DNA from: Spiribacter sp. 2438 | GTDB lineage: Bacteria > Pseudomonadota > Gammaproteobacteria > Nitrococcales > Nitrococcaceae | Length of the DNA stretch: 64,000 nucleotides | Assembly: GCF_009676705.1 (NCBI RefSeq) | Contig: NZ_CP046046.1 | Location: 1,759,501 to 1,823,500, forward strand | Reading direction: 5' to 3' | Shown here: piece after piece, positions 10,489 to 19,325 of the stretch | How positions within the stretch are numbered: the stretch's first letter is position 1 | Layout of the letters: each line of letters starts with the position of its first letter | Translations under genes and position numbers: made by a program | The notes under the pieces: model-generated | The model's input: only the letters and a program-made list of their open reading frames with translations | The model's database searches: none | What the model was told of the DNA's origin: nothing

Positions 10489-10667
10489 GGGGCCTCCCGG
10501 CGCAATTCATTGCTCTTGCAGACTACCCCCCGGGCCACGCTTCACCAAGCGCTTGCCGTGACATCACTCCGGGGGCTGATAGACTGGAAACTTTACGGGT
10601 TTTGTACCGGTCGGAGTGCCATGGCCGCCTACAGGCCCGCGTCAGACACACCATCGGGACGGTGTTC

Positions 10668-11771
10668 ATGAAACTCTTCGTACGATTCGGTATCGCGTTA
10701 CTGTTGCTGGGCGCGATCTTCGGGGGCATTTTCGGCTACAAGTTCCTGGTGCAATTCCAGCCGCCGGAAGGCGCCGGGGAACCGGTGCCGGCCAATGTGA
10801 TTGCCTCGGAGGTGATCACCGAGGAATGGCGCGCGGAGCAGCAGGCGGTGGGCGGTCTGACCGCCGTGGATCGGGTCGATGTCAGCACCGAAGTGCCGGG
10901 CCTGATTGAGTCCATCGCCTTCGACTCCGGCGATGCCGTGGCCGCCGGCGACGTGCTGGTGGAGCTGGACAAATCCGTTGATCGCGCCGAACTGCAAGGC
11001 CTGGAAGCCGAAGCCGAGCTGGCGCGTATTGAGTTCGACCGGGCCCAGGATCTGCTGCCCCAGCGGGCCATCTCCCAGTCGGAATTCGACTCCGCCCGGG
11101 CCCGGCTGGACAGCGCCAATGCCGCCCTGAACACCCAGCAGGCCCGCCTGCGGCAGAAGACCATCCGCGCCCCCTTCGACGGGCTGCTGGGCCTGCGGCG
11201 GGTGAGCGCCGGTCAGTTCATTTCACCGGGCACCGCCATCGTCGAGCTGCAGCAGCTGGACCCCATCTACGCGGACTTCTCCCTGCCGGAGCGGTTCCTC
11301 CCCAGGCTCTTCAAGGGACAGACCGTGCGGGTGACCACCGGCGCCTTTGACGACGAAGCCTTCGAGGGGGAGATTCAGGCCATCGAAAGCGGCATCCAGG
11401 CCCGAACCCGCTCGGTATCCGTGCGAGCCGTGCTGGACAACCCGGATGACCGGCTTCGGCCGGGCATGTTCGCCCGGGTCACCGTGCTCGAACCGGAGAC
11501 CCAAGCCGTCCTGACGGTGCCCGCCACGGCGATCAACTTCAACGTCTACGGCGACTTCGCCATCCGCATTAGCGAGACCGACAACGGCCCGGTGGCCGAA
11601 CAGGTGCAGGTGCGCACCGGCCAGACCCGGGACGGCCGGGTGGAGGTGCTGGAAGGTCTCGAGGCCGGTGATCGCGTGGTGGGGGCGGGCCTCAACCGGG
11701 TGCGCCCGGGTCAGCCACTGACCATTGATGACACGGTCAACCTGGATCCGGCCGAGGTCAGCGGTCGATGA
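10668..11771 (+). CDS. RND efflux periplasmic adaptor
   Basis: 367-residue membrane fusion protein. The ATG at 10668 is preferred over an upstream in-frame TTG at 10602 because it places the membrane anchor (residues 7-25) at the N-terminus. Lipoyl half-motifs are STEVPGLIESI with SGDAVAAGDVLVELD, and APFDGLLGLRRVSAGQF, flanking an alpha-hairpin at about 80-130; the beta-barrel and membrane-proximal domains follow. It resembles MexH/VexC-type adaptors. Its stop overlaps the permease start by 4 bp. First gene of a four-gene coupled operon that ends with ABC-2 exporter genes. Confidence 0.9.
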   Translation: MKLFVRFGIALLLLGAIFGGIFGYKFLVQFQPPEGAGEPVPANVIASEVITEEWRAEQQAVGGLTAVDRVDVSTEVPGLIESIAFDSGDAVAAGDVLVELDKSVDRAELQGLEAEAELARIEFDRAQDLLPQRAISQSEFDSARARLDSANAALNTQQARLRQKTIRAPFDGLLGLRRVSAGQFISPGTAIVELQQLDPIYADFSLPERFLPRLFKGQTVRVTTGAFDDEAFEGEIQAIESGIQARTRSVSVRAVLDNPDDRLRPGMFARVTVLEPETQAVLTVPATAINFNVYGDFAIRISETDNGPVAEQVQVRTGQTRDGRVEVLEGLEAGDRVVGAGLNRVRPGQPLTIDDTVNLDPAEVSGR

Positions 11772-14700
11772 GGTTCACCGACCTTTTCATCGGCCGTCCG
11801 GTACTGGCCACGGTGGTGGCCCTGCTGATCCTGCTGGCGGGCCTGCGGTCCATGGGCCTGCTGGAAGTGCGGGAGTACCCCCCCTCCGAAGCCACCGTGA
11901 TCACGGTGACCACCGCCTTCCCCGGCGCCGACAGCGACCTGGTCCAGGGGTTCATCACCCAACCGCTGCAGCAGGCCATTGCCGAGGCCGCCAATATCGA
12001 CTTCATGACCTCGGAGAGCCGCCAGGGCCTGTCCACCATTGAAGTCAACATGGAGCTGAACACCGACCCCAACGCGGCGGTGGCCGAGGTCCAGGCCAAA
12101 GTGGCCAGTCAGCGCAACGTGCTGCCGGCGGATGCCGAGGATCCGGTGATCGAATCCGGCACCGGTGACCAGACGGCGCTGATGTACATGGCCATCTACA
12201 GCGACACCGTGCCGGTGCCGGAAATTACCGATTTTGTGGATCGGGTGATCCAGCCCCAGGTCCAGGCCACGCCGGGGGTGGCGAAAGCGGACGTGTTCGG
12301 GCGCTCGCCGGCCATGCGCCTGTGGCTGGATCCCGAGCGCATGGCCGCTCTCAACGTCAGTGCCAACGATGTCCGGGCGGCGCTGGAAGCGAACAACTTT
12401 CAGGCGGGGGTGGGTCGCACCAAGGGCCCGTACACCCAGATCAATCTCTCTGCCACCACCGATGTCAGCGATCCGGATGAGTTCCAGCGGCTGGTGATCC
12501 GCCGCGAAAATGACACTCTGGTGCGCATCGAGGACGTCGCGGTCAGTGAGTTCGGCTCCGAGACCTACGACTCCATCGCCTGGTACCGGGGCCAGCCGTC
12601 GGTGTTCATTGCCGTGGAACAGGCCCCCGGGGCCAACCCGCTGGACGTGGCCGGCGCGGTGACCGAGCAGATGCCTGACCTGGAGAGCCAGCTGCCCGAG
12701 GGCGTGCAGATCGCCCTGCCCTACGACGGCAGTGAATTCATCGAAGACTCCATTAACGAGGTATTCCGTACCATCGCCGAGGCCATCGCCATCGTGCTGG
12801 TGGTGATCTTCCTGACCCTGGGTTCGGTGCGGGCGGCCATCGTGCCCTCGGTGGCCGTGCCGCTGTCCCTGGTGGGTGCGGGCAGCATCATGCTGGCCCT
12901 CGGGTTCTCGATTAACCTGCTGACCCTGCTGGCCATGGTGCTGGCCATTGGTCTGGTGGTGGACGACGCCATCATCGTCACCGAAAACATTCACCGTCAC
13001 ATCGAAGAGGGCATGTCCCGCATCGACGCGGCCATTACCGGCATGCGCGAGCTGGCCCTGCCCATCATCGCCATGACCACCACGCTGCTGGCGGTGTTCG
13101 CCCCCATCGGGTTCATGGAGGGCCTGGTGGGCACCCTGTTCAGTGAGTTCGCCTTCACCCTGGCCGGAGCGGTGCTGATCTCCGGTGTGCTGGCCCTCAC
13201 CTTTTCGCCCATGCTGGCCTCACGGGTGCTCAAGTCCGGCGGCAATCCGGATCGCTTCGAGGCCTTCGTGGAGCGAGCGTTCAGCGGCCTGGCCGCCGGT
13301 TACAAACGGCTGCTCCACGGCATGCTCGAGACCAAGAGCGTGCTGATCTTCTTTGGCATCGTGGTGCTGTTGTCCAACGTCTTCATGTACGTGCTCAGCG
13401 AGGACGAACTCGCCCCCACCGAGGATCAGAGCATCGTGCTGTTCCAGGGCACGGCGCCCCGCACGGCCACCTTTGACTATCTGGAGCACTTCGCCCGGGA
13501 TTTCCAGCGCGAGGCCGAGGAGATGGCCGAGTACCGTCGCAGCTTCATGCTGCTGGGGGGCTTCAGCCCGGACACGGTGTTCGGCGGCATCAACTTCGTG
13601 CCCATCGAAGAGCGGGACCGCAGCCAGGCGGAACTCCAGGAGGAGCTGAGCGCCCGATTCGGCGCCAACCCGGGCTTTGACACCGCGGTGTTCCCGCTAC
13701 CGGCACTGCCCGGCTCCGGCGGCGGGCTGCCGGTGCAGTTCGTGCTGACCACCTCGGAGGATTACGAGTCGCTGGACGCCATGGCCGACGAAATGATCGA
13801 CCGGGCCATGCAGAGCGGCAACTTCATGTTCCTGCAGAAGTCCGTGGAGTTTGACCGCCCGCTGATTACCCTGGATGTGGATCGGGATCGGGCGGCGGAC
13901 CTGGGGATCACCATGGCCGACCTGGGCAGCAGCCTGGCCGGGCTGCTGGGTGAAGGCAACGTCAACCGGTTCAGCCTGGATGGCCGCAGCTATGAAGTCA
14001 TTCCCCAGGTGGATCGCCAGTTCCGGCTGAGCGCCGATCAACTGCAGGATCTCTACGTGGAAACCGCCGCCGGCGACCAAGTGCCGCTGGCCGGACTGAT
14101 CACCCTGCGGCACTCGGTGGAGCCGGCCTCCCGCAATCAGCACCAGCAGCTCAACGCCCTGACCCTGGAGGGCATCCCCATGCCCGGCACCAGCCTGGGC
14201 AATGCGCTGGGCTTTCTGGAAACCACCGCCACGGAGATGCTGCCGGGAACCTATGGCATTGACTACACCGGCGAGTCGCGGCAGTTCATTCAACAGGGTG
14301 GCGCCCTGGTGCTGACCTTCTTTTTGTCGATTCTGGTGATTTACCTGGTGCTGGCGGCCCAGTTCGAGAGCTGGCGGGATCCGGCCATCATCCTGGTGGC
14401 GGTGCCGCTGAGTATCGCCGGCGCGCTGGCGTTCATCACCCTGGGCTTCGCCACAGTGAACATCTACACCCAGGTGGGGTTGATCACCCTCATCGGCGTG
14501 GTGGCCAAAAACGGCATCCTGATTGTGGAGTTCGCCAACAAGCTGCAGATCAACCGCGGGCTGGACCGCCGGGCGGCGGTGGAGGAAGCCGCCGCCATTC
14601 GTCTGCGGCCCATCATCATGACGTCGCTGGCGCTGGTGGTGGCGATGATTCCGCTGCTGATCGCCACCGGCCCTGGCGCGGTGAGCCGCTTCCAGATCGG

Positions 14701-14812
14701 CCTGACCGTGGCCGGCGGACTGGGCATTGGCACGCTGTTCACGCTGTTCGTGCTGCCGGCCTTCTACCTGGTGCTGGCCCGGGATCACAACGCACGGGTC
14801 GCCGGCACCTGA
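11768..14812 (+). CDS. RND-family multidrug efflux permease
   Basis: Full-length 1014-residue AcrB/MexI-type proton-driven pump. The N-terminus MRFTDLFIGRPVLATVV is typical. The TM4 relay motif (AIGLVVDDAIIVTENIHRHI, near residue 400) has the paired Asp, and the C-terminal half repeats the fold (LITLIGVVAKNGILIVEFAN). Two large periplasmic loops lie after TM1 and TM7. Coupled upstream to its adaptor by ATGA and downstream to the ABC ATPase by TGATG overlap. No outer-membrane factor gene follows, so a shared TolC is presumed. Confidence 0.93.
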   Translation: MRFTDLFIGRPVLATVVALLILLAGLRSMGLLEVREYPPSEATVITVTTAFPGADSDLVQGFITQPLQQAIAEAANIDFMTSESRQGLSTIEVNMELNTDPNAAVAEVQAKVASQRNVLPADAEDPVIESGTGDQTALMYMAIYSDTVPVPEITDFVDRVIQPQVQATPGVAKADVFGRSPAMRLWLDPERMAALNVSANDVRAALEANNFQAGVGRTKGPYTQINLSATTDVSDPDEFQRLVIRRENDTLVRIEDVAVSEFGSETYDSIAWYRGQPSVFIAVEQAPGANPLDVAGAVTEQMPDLESQLPEGVQIALPYDGSEFIEDSINEVFRTIAEAIAIVLVVIFLTLGSVRAAIVPSVAVPLSLVGAGSIMLALGFSINLLTLLAMVLAIGLVVDDAIIVTENIHRHIEEGMSRIDAAITGMRELALPIIAMTTTLLAVFAPIGFMEGLVGTLFSEFAFTLAGAVLISGVLALTFSPMLASRVLKSGGNPDRFEAFVERAFSGLAAGYKRLLHGMLETKSVLIFFGIVVLLSNVFMYVLSEDELAPTEDQSIVLFQGTAPRTATFDYLEHFARDFQREAEEMAEYRRSFMLLGGFSPDTVFGGINFVPIEERDRSQAELQEELSARFGANPGFDTAVFPLPALPGSGGGLPVQFVLTTSEDYESLDAMADEMIDRAMQSGNFMFLQKSVEFDRPLITLDVDRDRAADLGITMADLGSSLAGLLGEGNVNRFSLDGRSYEVIPQVDRQFRLSADQLQDLYVETAAGDQVPLAGLITLRHSVEPASRNQHQQLNALTLEGIPMPGTSLGNALGFLETTATEMLPGTYGIDYTGESRQFIQQGGALVLTFFLSILVIYLVLAAQFESWRDPAIILVAVPLSIAGALAFITLGFATVNIYTQVGLITLIGVVAKNGILIVEFANKLQINRGLDRRAAVEEAAAIRLRPIIMTSLALVVAMIPLLIATGPGAVSRFQIGLTVAGGLGIGTLFTLFVLPAFYLVLARDHNARVAGT

Positions 14813-15831
14813 TGGCCGGTCAGCCGGCTCACCCCCCGGTGCCCGCCACCGGGGGCGACGAAGGCGCGGTGGCCACCGACCGCCCGCTGGCGGTCGTGGC
14901 CCGGGGCCTGACCCGTCGCTATGGCGGCCGCAACGTGGTGGATGGCATTGACCTGACCATCCCCGCCGGCGAGTGCTTTGCCCTGCTGGGCCCCAACGGG
15001 GCCGGCAAGACCACCACCCTGCGCATGCTGCTGGGGCTCACACCCCCCAGCAGCGGCGACGTCACCGTGCTGGGTGAGCCCATCCCGGAACGCGGCCGCG
15101 CCATGCGCGAGCGCGCCGGCATCGTGCCCCAGTTCGACAACCTCGATCCGGACTTCAGCGTGCGCGAGAACCTGGTCACCTACGGCGCCTACTACGGCGT
15201 CCGCCGGCGGGACGTGGAGGCGCGCATGGACGAGCTGCTGCGCTTCGCGGAACTCACCGAACGGGCCAACGACGCCATCGACGGCCTGTCCGGCGGCATG
15301 AAGCGCCGCCTGACACTGGCCCGGGCCCTGGTCAACGACCCGGAGCTGCTGGCGCTGGACGAGCCCAGCACCGGCCTGGACCCCCAGGCCCGGCAGCACA
15401 TCTGGGAGCGACTCCACACCCTGCGCCGTCAGGGCCGCACCCTGCTGCTCACCACCCATTACATGGAAGAGGCCGAGCGGCTCTGCGATCGGGCGGCCAT
15501 TATCGATCACGGCCGCATTGTCGCCTGTGACTCGCCCCGGCGCCTGATCGAAGCCCACATCGAGCCCCACGTGGTGGAGCTGCGCGGCGACCTGGCCATG
15601 CACTGGCTGGGCCGACTGGCGCCCCACGCCGAGCACGACAATGCCCTGGCGCCCCTGGCAGACGCCGGGCTGCGGGTGGAACCGGTGGGAGAGACGGTGC
15701 TCATCTATGGCCAGCAGCGGGACCACCTGCTGGACGAGGTGGAAGCTTTGGTGGGGCCCGGTTACCTGTACCGCCCCGCCAGTCTCGAGGACGTGTTCCT
15801 GCGGCTGACCGGCCGGGAGCTGCGGGACTGA
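14812..15831 (+). CDS. ABC-2 type exporter ATP-binding protein (NodI-like)
   Basis: 339-residue ATPase. Walker A is GPNGAGKTT at 60-68, the Q-loop is at about 107 (VPQFDN), signature LSGGM at 159-163, Walker B LLALDEP at 179-185 and the switch His in LLTTHYMEEAERL. Closest in style to NodI/DrrA drug or lipo-oligosaccharide exporters. The start codon shares a base with the RND permease stop and its own stop overlaps the next ATG, so it should be co-translated with both an RND pump and an ABC permease. A Pro/Gly-rich 25-residue N-terminal extension precedes the domain. Confidence 0.9.
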   Translation: MAGQPAHPPVPATGGDEGAVATDRPLAVVARGLTRRYGGRNVVDGIDLTIPAGECFALLGPNGAGKTTTLRMLLGLTPPSSGDVTVLGEPIPERGRAMRERAGIVPQFDNLDPDFSVRENLVTYGAYYGVRRRDVEARMDELLRFAELTERANDAIDGLSGGMKRRLTLARALVNDPELLALDEPSTGLDPQARQHIWERLHTLRRQGRTLLLTTHYMEEAERLCDRAAIIDHGRIVACDSPRRLIEAHIEPHVVELRGDLAMHWLGRLAPHAEHDNALAPLADAGLRVEPVGETVLIYGQQRDHLLDEVEALVGPGYLYRPASLEDVFLRLTGRELRD

Positions 15832-16631
15832 TGAGCGATCGCCCCCTGATCCAGGACCTGCGCGAAGCGCCACAACTGAGCACCCGGTTCGTGGCGGTGT
15901 GGCTGCGCAACCTGCGGGTGTGGCGCAAACTCATGCTGCCCTCGATCCTGGGCAACTTCGGCGAGCCGCTGCTGTACCTGCTGGCCCTGGGTTACGGGCT
16001 CGGCCAGTTCGTCGGCGAGGTGGAGAACATGTCCTACATGATGTTCCTCGCCAGCGGTATTGTCTGTTCCGCCGCCATGACCGGCGCCACCTTCGAGGCG
16101 CTGTACTCCGCCTACACCCGGCTGACCCAGCAACAGACCTGGGCCGCCATGCTGGCCGCCCCCATGAACGTCGACGACGTGGTGCTGGGGGAAATAGTCT
16201 GGGCGGGCACCAAGGCCCTGATCAACGCCAGCGCCATCGTGCTGGTGGCCGCCCTGCTGGGGCTGGTCCGCGGCCCCGAGGCCCTGCTGGTATTCCCGAT
16301 CATTCTGCTGGCGGGCCTGGCCTTTGCCGGCATCGCCATGATCGTCACCGCGATTTCCCCCAGCTATGACTTCTTTCTGTACTACTTCACCCTGGTGATG
16401 ACCCCCATGCTGCTGCTCTCGGGGGTGTTTTTCCCGCTCTCCAGCCTGCCGGACGTGGTGGGCATCGGCGCCCAGTTCCTGCCCCTGGCCCACGTGGTCA
16501 TGCTGGTGCGCCCGCTGATGACCGGCGGCACCATCGATGCCCCGTTGCTGCACCTGGCCGTGATTCTGGTGTACATCGTCGGCACCTACTGGATCAGCGC
16601 CGCGCTGGCCCGGCGGCGACTGATTCGGTGA
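15831..16631 (+). CDS. ABC-2 type exporter permease (NodJ-like)
   Basis: 266-residue integral membrane protein with six predicted TM segments, and the ABC-2 signature region near the C-terminus (LLLSGVFFPLSSLPDVVG) typical of NodJ/DrrB permeases. It partners the ATPase encoded immediately upstream (1-base TGATG overlap). Last gene of the four-gene RND-ABC operon; a tandem GGGGGTC repeat follows the stop rather than a clear terminator. Substrate unknown. Confidence 0.9.
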   Translation: MSDRPLIQDLREAPQLSTRFVAVWLRNLRVWRKLMLPSILGNFGEPLLYLLALGYGLGQFVGEVENMSYMMFLASGIVCSAAMTGATFEALYSAYTRLTQQQTWAAMLAAPMNVDDVVLGEIVWAGTKALINASAIVLVAALLGLVRGPEALLVFPIILLAGLAFAGIAMIVTAISPSYDFFLYYFTLVMTPMLLLSGVFFPLSSLPDVVGIGAQFLPLAHVVMLVRPLMTGGTIDAPLLHLAVILVYIVGTYWISAALARRRLIR

Positions 16632-16692
16632 GGCAAGGGGTCGCGCCGTGGGGGTCGCGCCGTGGGGGTCAGAGCCGTGGGGGTCAGAGCCG
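16632..16692. repeat. Short tandem repeat, about 15-bp unit
   Basis: Four imperfect head-to-tail units built on GCCGTGGGGGTCAGA, with the first units ending in TCGC instead of TCAGA. They fill the gap between the ABC permease stop and the convergent apt gene. Units of this GGGGTCAGAGC type are scattered in many proteobacterial intergenic regions; no stem-loop is evident here. Confidence 0.8.
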
Positions 16693-16701
16693 GCCCTCGC
16701 T

Positions 16702-17250
16702 CTAATACTGAATCAGCGAGGTGACCGGCGCGTCGGTCATGTGCTCCCGGGCGTTCAGGAAAGTCAGCTCAATGACGAAGCTGTAACCCAGCATTTCCGC
16801 GCCCAGGCGGCGTAGCAGATCACCGGTGGCCCGGGCAGTGCCGCCGGTGGCCAGCAGATCGTCCACGATCAGCGTCCGCGCCCCCTGATGGAAAGCGTCC
16901 CGATGCACCTCCAGCGCGTCGGTGCCGTATTCCAGCTGGTACTCGCAGGAATGCACATCGGCGGGCAGCTTGCCGGGCTTGCGCACCGGGATGAACCCCG
17001 CGCCAATGCGATAGGCCAGCGCCGCGCCGAAAATGAACCCGCGGCTTTCGGTGCCGACGATGTACTCCGGCGTGGGTCCATCGATGGCCTCCGCCATCAG
17101 ATCCACCGACAGACGCAGCCCCTCGGCGTCCCCCAGCAGCGGCGTGATGTCCTTGAAAAGAATCCCCGGCTTGGGGAAATCGGGAATGTCGCGAATAAGT
17201 GATTCCACCGTGGCAAGGGCAGAGTCCCGATCGGCGATGGCGGTGGTCAT
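16702..17250 (-). CDS. apt: Adenine phosphoribosyltransferase
   Basis: 182-residue purine-salvage enzyme making AMP from adenine and PRPP. The PRPP-binding loop is at about 127-140 ([14 protein letters not shown]), with the class-typical [15 protein letters not shown] segment near 25-39 and ESRGFIFG at 68-75. The ATG at 17250 was chosen because AGGAG lies upstream in the right place and it gives the family length; an upstream in-frame extension adds 20 unconserved residues. Monocistronic by layout. Confidence 0.96.
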   Translation of the reverse strand: MTTAIADRDSALATVESLIRDIPDFPKPGILFKDITPLLGDAEGLRLSVDLMAEAIDGPTPEYIVGTESRGFIFGAALAYRIGAGFIPVRKPGKLPADVHSCEYQLEYGTDALEVHRDAFHQGARTLIVDDLLATGGTARATGDLLRRLGAEMLGYSFVIELTFLNAREHMTDAPVTSLIQY

Positions 17251-17358
17251 GGATATCCTCTCCTGAATTCCGAAGCCCTTTATGCTGCATGGCCGCCGGC
17301 CCGGCGGCAAGCGGGGTGGGGGGGGTTCAGGGGTACTGGGGTTCAGGGACTCAGGGGC

Positions 17359-18105
17359 TCAGCCTACCTGACCGGAGCCTAGGCCTTGTCGGAGATACCG
17401 CAAATGCGTTTCGGCGGCGGCAACCGCGGCGTCCGCGTCGCCCGCCCGAATGGCGGCCACCAGAGCCCGGTGCTGCTGGCGCAGATCCTCCTCGCCGCTG
17501 GCGCTGACCAGCATCGCCGCCCGGGCCCGGCGCACGTGCTCCCGCAGCACCGTGAACAGCCCCCGCATGATCGTTACCAGCGCCACGTTGTGAGAGGCCT
17601 CGGCGATGGCCAGATGCAACCGCGCATCCCAGTCCGCCGCTTCACTGGCCTGGTGTTGGGCCTGCGCCGCTTCCATGTGCTCCAGCGCCTCGGCGATGGT
17701 GTCATGGTCCTTGTCCGTGGCACGGGTCGCCGCCAGCCTCGCGGCCAGGGTCTCCACCCCCTGGCGCAGCTCAAGCACGTCCGCCAGCGCCTTCGGCTGG
17801 GTCTGCATCAGGCGCAGCAGGGGATCGGTCAGCGTCGGCGCCCGGGTGGGCGCTACCCGATAGCCGGCATTGCGGCGCACCTCCAGCAGCTCCCGGGACA
17901 CCAGCCGCAGCAGCGCTTCCCGCAGCGAAGCCCGGGAGACGGCCAGCATGCGGGACAGCTCCCGCTCGGCAGGCAGGGAGTCACCGGCGTGCAATCGCCC
18001 CTCCACGATCTGGCGCTCGATATGCTCGACGATGGCGTCCGAAAGACGTCCTTCGTCCGGCGGTTCGATGGGTTCGAAGAGGGGGGCGGGTGAGGATGAT
18101 GTCAT
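17359..18105 (-). CDS. GntR-family transcriptional regulator, FCD (FadR) subfamily
   Basis: 248-residue repressor/activator. Winged helix-turn-helix at about 20-90 (AGDSLPAERELSRMLAVSRASLREAL is the recognition region). The all-helical FCD ligand-binding domain occupies 105-235, with metal-ligand-type Asp/His residues (DARLHLAIAEASHN and the C-terminal HRALVAAIRAGD). Members usually respond to organic acids. No catabolic operon adjoins it, so the target is not visible here. The 110 bp downstream to apt are G-rich and unremarkable. Confidence 0.9.
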   Translation of the reverse strand: MTSSSPAPLFEPIEPPDEGRLSDAIVEHIERQIVEGRLHAGDSLPAERELSRMLAVSRASLREALLRLVSRELLEVRRNAGYRVAPTRAPTLTDPLLRLMQTQPKALADVLELRQGVETLAARLAATRATDKDHDTIAEALEHMEAAQAQHQASEAADWDARLHLAIAEASHNVALVTIMRGLFTVLREHVRRARAAMLVSASGEEDLRQQHRALVAAIRAGDADAAVAAAETHLRYLRQGLGSGQVG

Positions 18106-18211
18106 GGGGCGGTCAAGGGGACGTCATGGGCAGGCCCTGAGGGCCATGGGCAGGCCATGGGGGCATGAGCCGGTCCCAGGCGGGGCATGATGAGGCCCAT
18201 CGCATCACGCA

Positions 18212-18529
18212 CTATCGCCCGCGAGCCGGGGGAGCGGCCCGCATCCGTTCCAACAGGTCCTCCGGGCGCACCCGGCGGGCCCGGGCCGCGGATCGGGCCG
18301 CAGAGCGGGCCGAGTGTTCGTTACGCGGGACGGAGGACGTCAGACGCTCGGCGTCGGATAACTCCTCGAGGCAGTTCCGGCACAGGCAGTCATCGTACCG
18401 CCGGGCAATCCACTCACGGGTGGTGTCGCTCAGCTGAATGTCCACACACTGGCAGCGATGGATGCTGCCCAGTCGGCACTCAAAGCCACCACCACAACGC
18501 GGACAGGCCTTGGGCTCATGTTCAGGCAC
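18212..18529 (-). CDS. Cysteine-rich CWC-family protein
   Basis: 105-residue protein read from a GTG that overlaps the end of the DUF1289 gene by 8 bp; a longer same-frame ORF runs upstream through the DUF1289 repeat but is a shadow. Eight cysteines (9, 12, 18, 26, 28, 48, 50, 53) are arranged as CxxC, a lone Cys, CxC and CxCxxC, expected to bind zinc or a metal cluster, as in the Cysteine-rich_CWC family. The Arg/Ala/Ser-rich tail after residue 60 is probably disordered. Function unknown; coupling implies partnership with the DUF1289 protein. Confidence 0.75.
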   Translation of the reverse strand: MPEHEPKACPRCGGGFECRLGSIHRCQCVDIQLSDTTREWIARRYDDCLCRNCLEELSDAERLTSSVPRNEHSARSAARSAARARRVRPEDLLERMRAAPPARGR

Positions 18530-18854
18530 GAGACACCCCGGTGGGAGCCGGCGAAGCCGGGGCGGGCGAGGCGGTGCCCGCGCCGGTTGGCGCCGCGGCG
18601 GTGCCCGCGCTGGTTGCCGCCGCGGCGGTGCCCGCGCTGGTTGCCGCCGCGGCGGTGCCCGCCCGGCCGTCGAAAGCGTCGTCCGCAAACCAGCCGCCGG
18701 CAGCGGCCTCACGCTCCAGTCGATCCATGATGGCGAGACGCTTCTCCTCGGGATAATCCCGCCACTCGGCGATCTCGGTCTCGCTGCGACCACAGCCGAT
18801 GCAACGGCCGCTTTCCATTTCGCAAATGCTCACGCAAGGGGACGAGGCAGACAT
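18522..18854 (-). CDS. DUF1289 small Cys-rich protein with Ala-rich repeat tail
   Basis: 110-residue protein. The conserved DUF1289 part (1-50) has Cys7, Cys11, Cys18 and Cys21 (CVSIC ... CIGCG), the expected four-Cys metal site, followed by the EIAEWRDYPEEKR helix. The tail (62-105) is a low-complexity Ala/Gly/Thr/Ser repeat of nine residues coded by a 27-bp DNA repeat, not part of the family. A strong GGAGG site precedes the ATG, next to a 16-bp palindrome. Function of DUF1289 is not established. Confidence 0.85.
   Translation of the reverse strand: MSASSPCVSICEMESGRCIGCGRSETEIAEWRDYPEEKRLAIMDRLEREAAAGGWFADDAFDGRAGTAAAATSAGTAAAATSAGTAAAPTGAGTASPAPASPAPTGVSRA
18571..18663. repeat. 27-bp in-frame tandem repeat
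   Basis: Three full copies plus about 12 bases of a fourth, beginning GCGGTGCCCGCG. They lie in frame within the DUF1289 gene, each coding nine residues of the AGTAAAATS type. Two of the copies are identical, suggesting recent slippage; copy number is likely variable between strains. Confidence 0.9.
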
Positions 18855-18861
18855 GAATCCT

Positions 18862-18877
18862 CCACTAAATGTAGTGG
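18862..18877. promoter_or_regulatory. Palindrome upstream of DUF1289 start
   Basis: CCACTA-AATG-TAGTGG is a perfect 6-bp inverted repeat with a 4-base spacer, directly adjoining the GGAGG ribosome site of the DUF1289 gene. It could be an operator or a 5'-leader hairpin controlling translation. Assignment is inference from position and symmetry only. Confidence 0.4.
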
Positions 18878-18914
18878 CTCAGTTGTAACAGAGACACTAA
18901 TGGGTGGCCAGTGC

Positions 18915-19325
18915 CTAGGACGGGTACGCGGGTGGCCGGCGACGTGGACGGGGCGGCGTCAATCCCGGCTCAAGGTCGCGGTTTGGCGTAAGCCCCATGA
19001 GTTTGGCTGCCGTGCGGCGATCACGTCGCGCGGACCGCAGATCATACTCCATCTGTAGTCGCATCCAGAATTCCGGCGATGTTCTGAAGTACGCGCCCAA
19101 CAGCAGGGCTGTTTGAGCCGATATCCGACGCCGACCACTGAGAATGTCGGTGATTCGATTCACCGGGACCCGGATGTCGTCCGCCAGCTGGGTCGGCCCG
19201 AGTTGCAGCGTGTCCATGAACTGAGTGCGCAGCACATGACCAGGCGGAATGGGCGGCAGCGACTCATCGGTGACGCTGGGGTGACGCTCTGGATACAGCG
19301 GATGATGAAAATTCGCATTGCTCAC
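18915..19325 (-). CDS. higA: HigA-family antitoxin (XRE-type)
   Basis: 136-residue DNA-binding antitoxin. The family segment PPGHVLRTQFMDTLQLGPTQ leads into the helix-turn-helix (about 40-70, LADDIRVPVNRITDILSGRR) and AQTALLLGAYFRTSPEFWMR, all characteristic of HigA. N- and C-terminal extensions (about 25 and 30 residues) are less conserved. The ATG overlaps the stop of the upstream toxin-like gene by 4 bp: toxin first, the normal higBA order. Probably autoregulates the pair. Confidence 0.88.
   Translation of the reverse strand: MSNANFHHPLYPERHPSVTDESLPPIPPGHVLRTQFMDTLQLGPTQLADDIRVPVNRITDILSGRRRISAQTALLLGAYFRTSPEFWMRLQMEYDLRSARRDRRTAAKLMGLTPNRDLEPGLTPPRPRRRPPAYPS

Noticed and set aside
11711-13000. 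Antisense His/Gly-rich ORF opposite the second RND permease
   Set aside because: Same shadow effect; the sense strand carries a full RND protein with all motifs.
18571-18663. Possible CRISPR array from regular repeats
   Set aside because: Units are contiguous 27-bp tandem copies without spacers and are in frame in a coding region; no cas genes.
18530-18793. N-terminal extension of the CWC gene through the repeat region
   Set aside because: That frame is only the alternative reading of the DUF1289 repeat; the conserved Cys-rich part begins right after the GTG at 18529.
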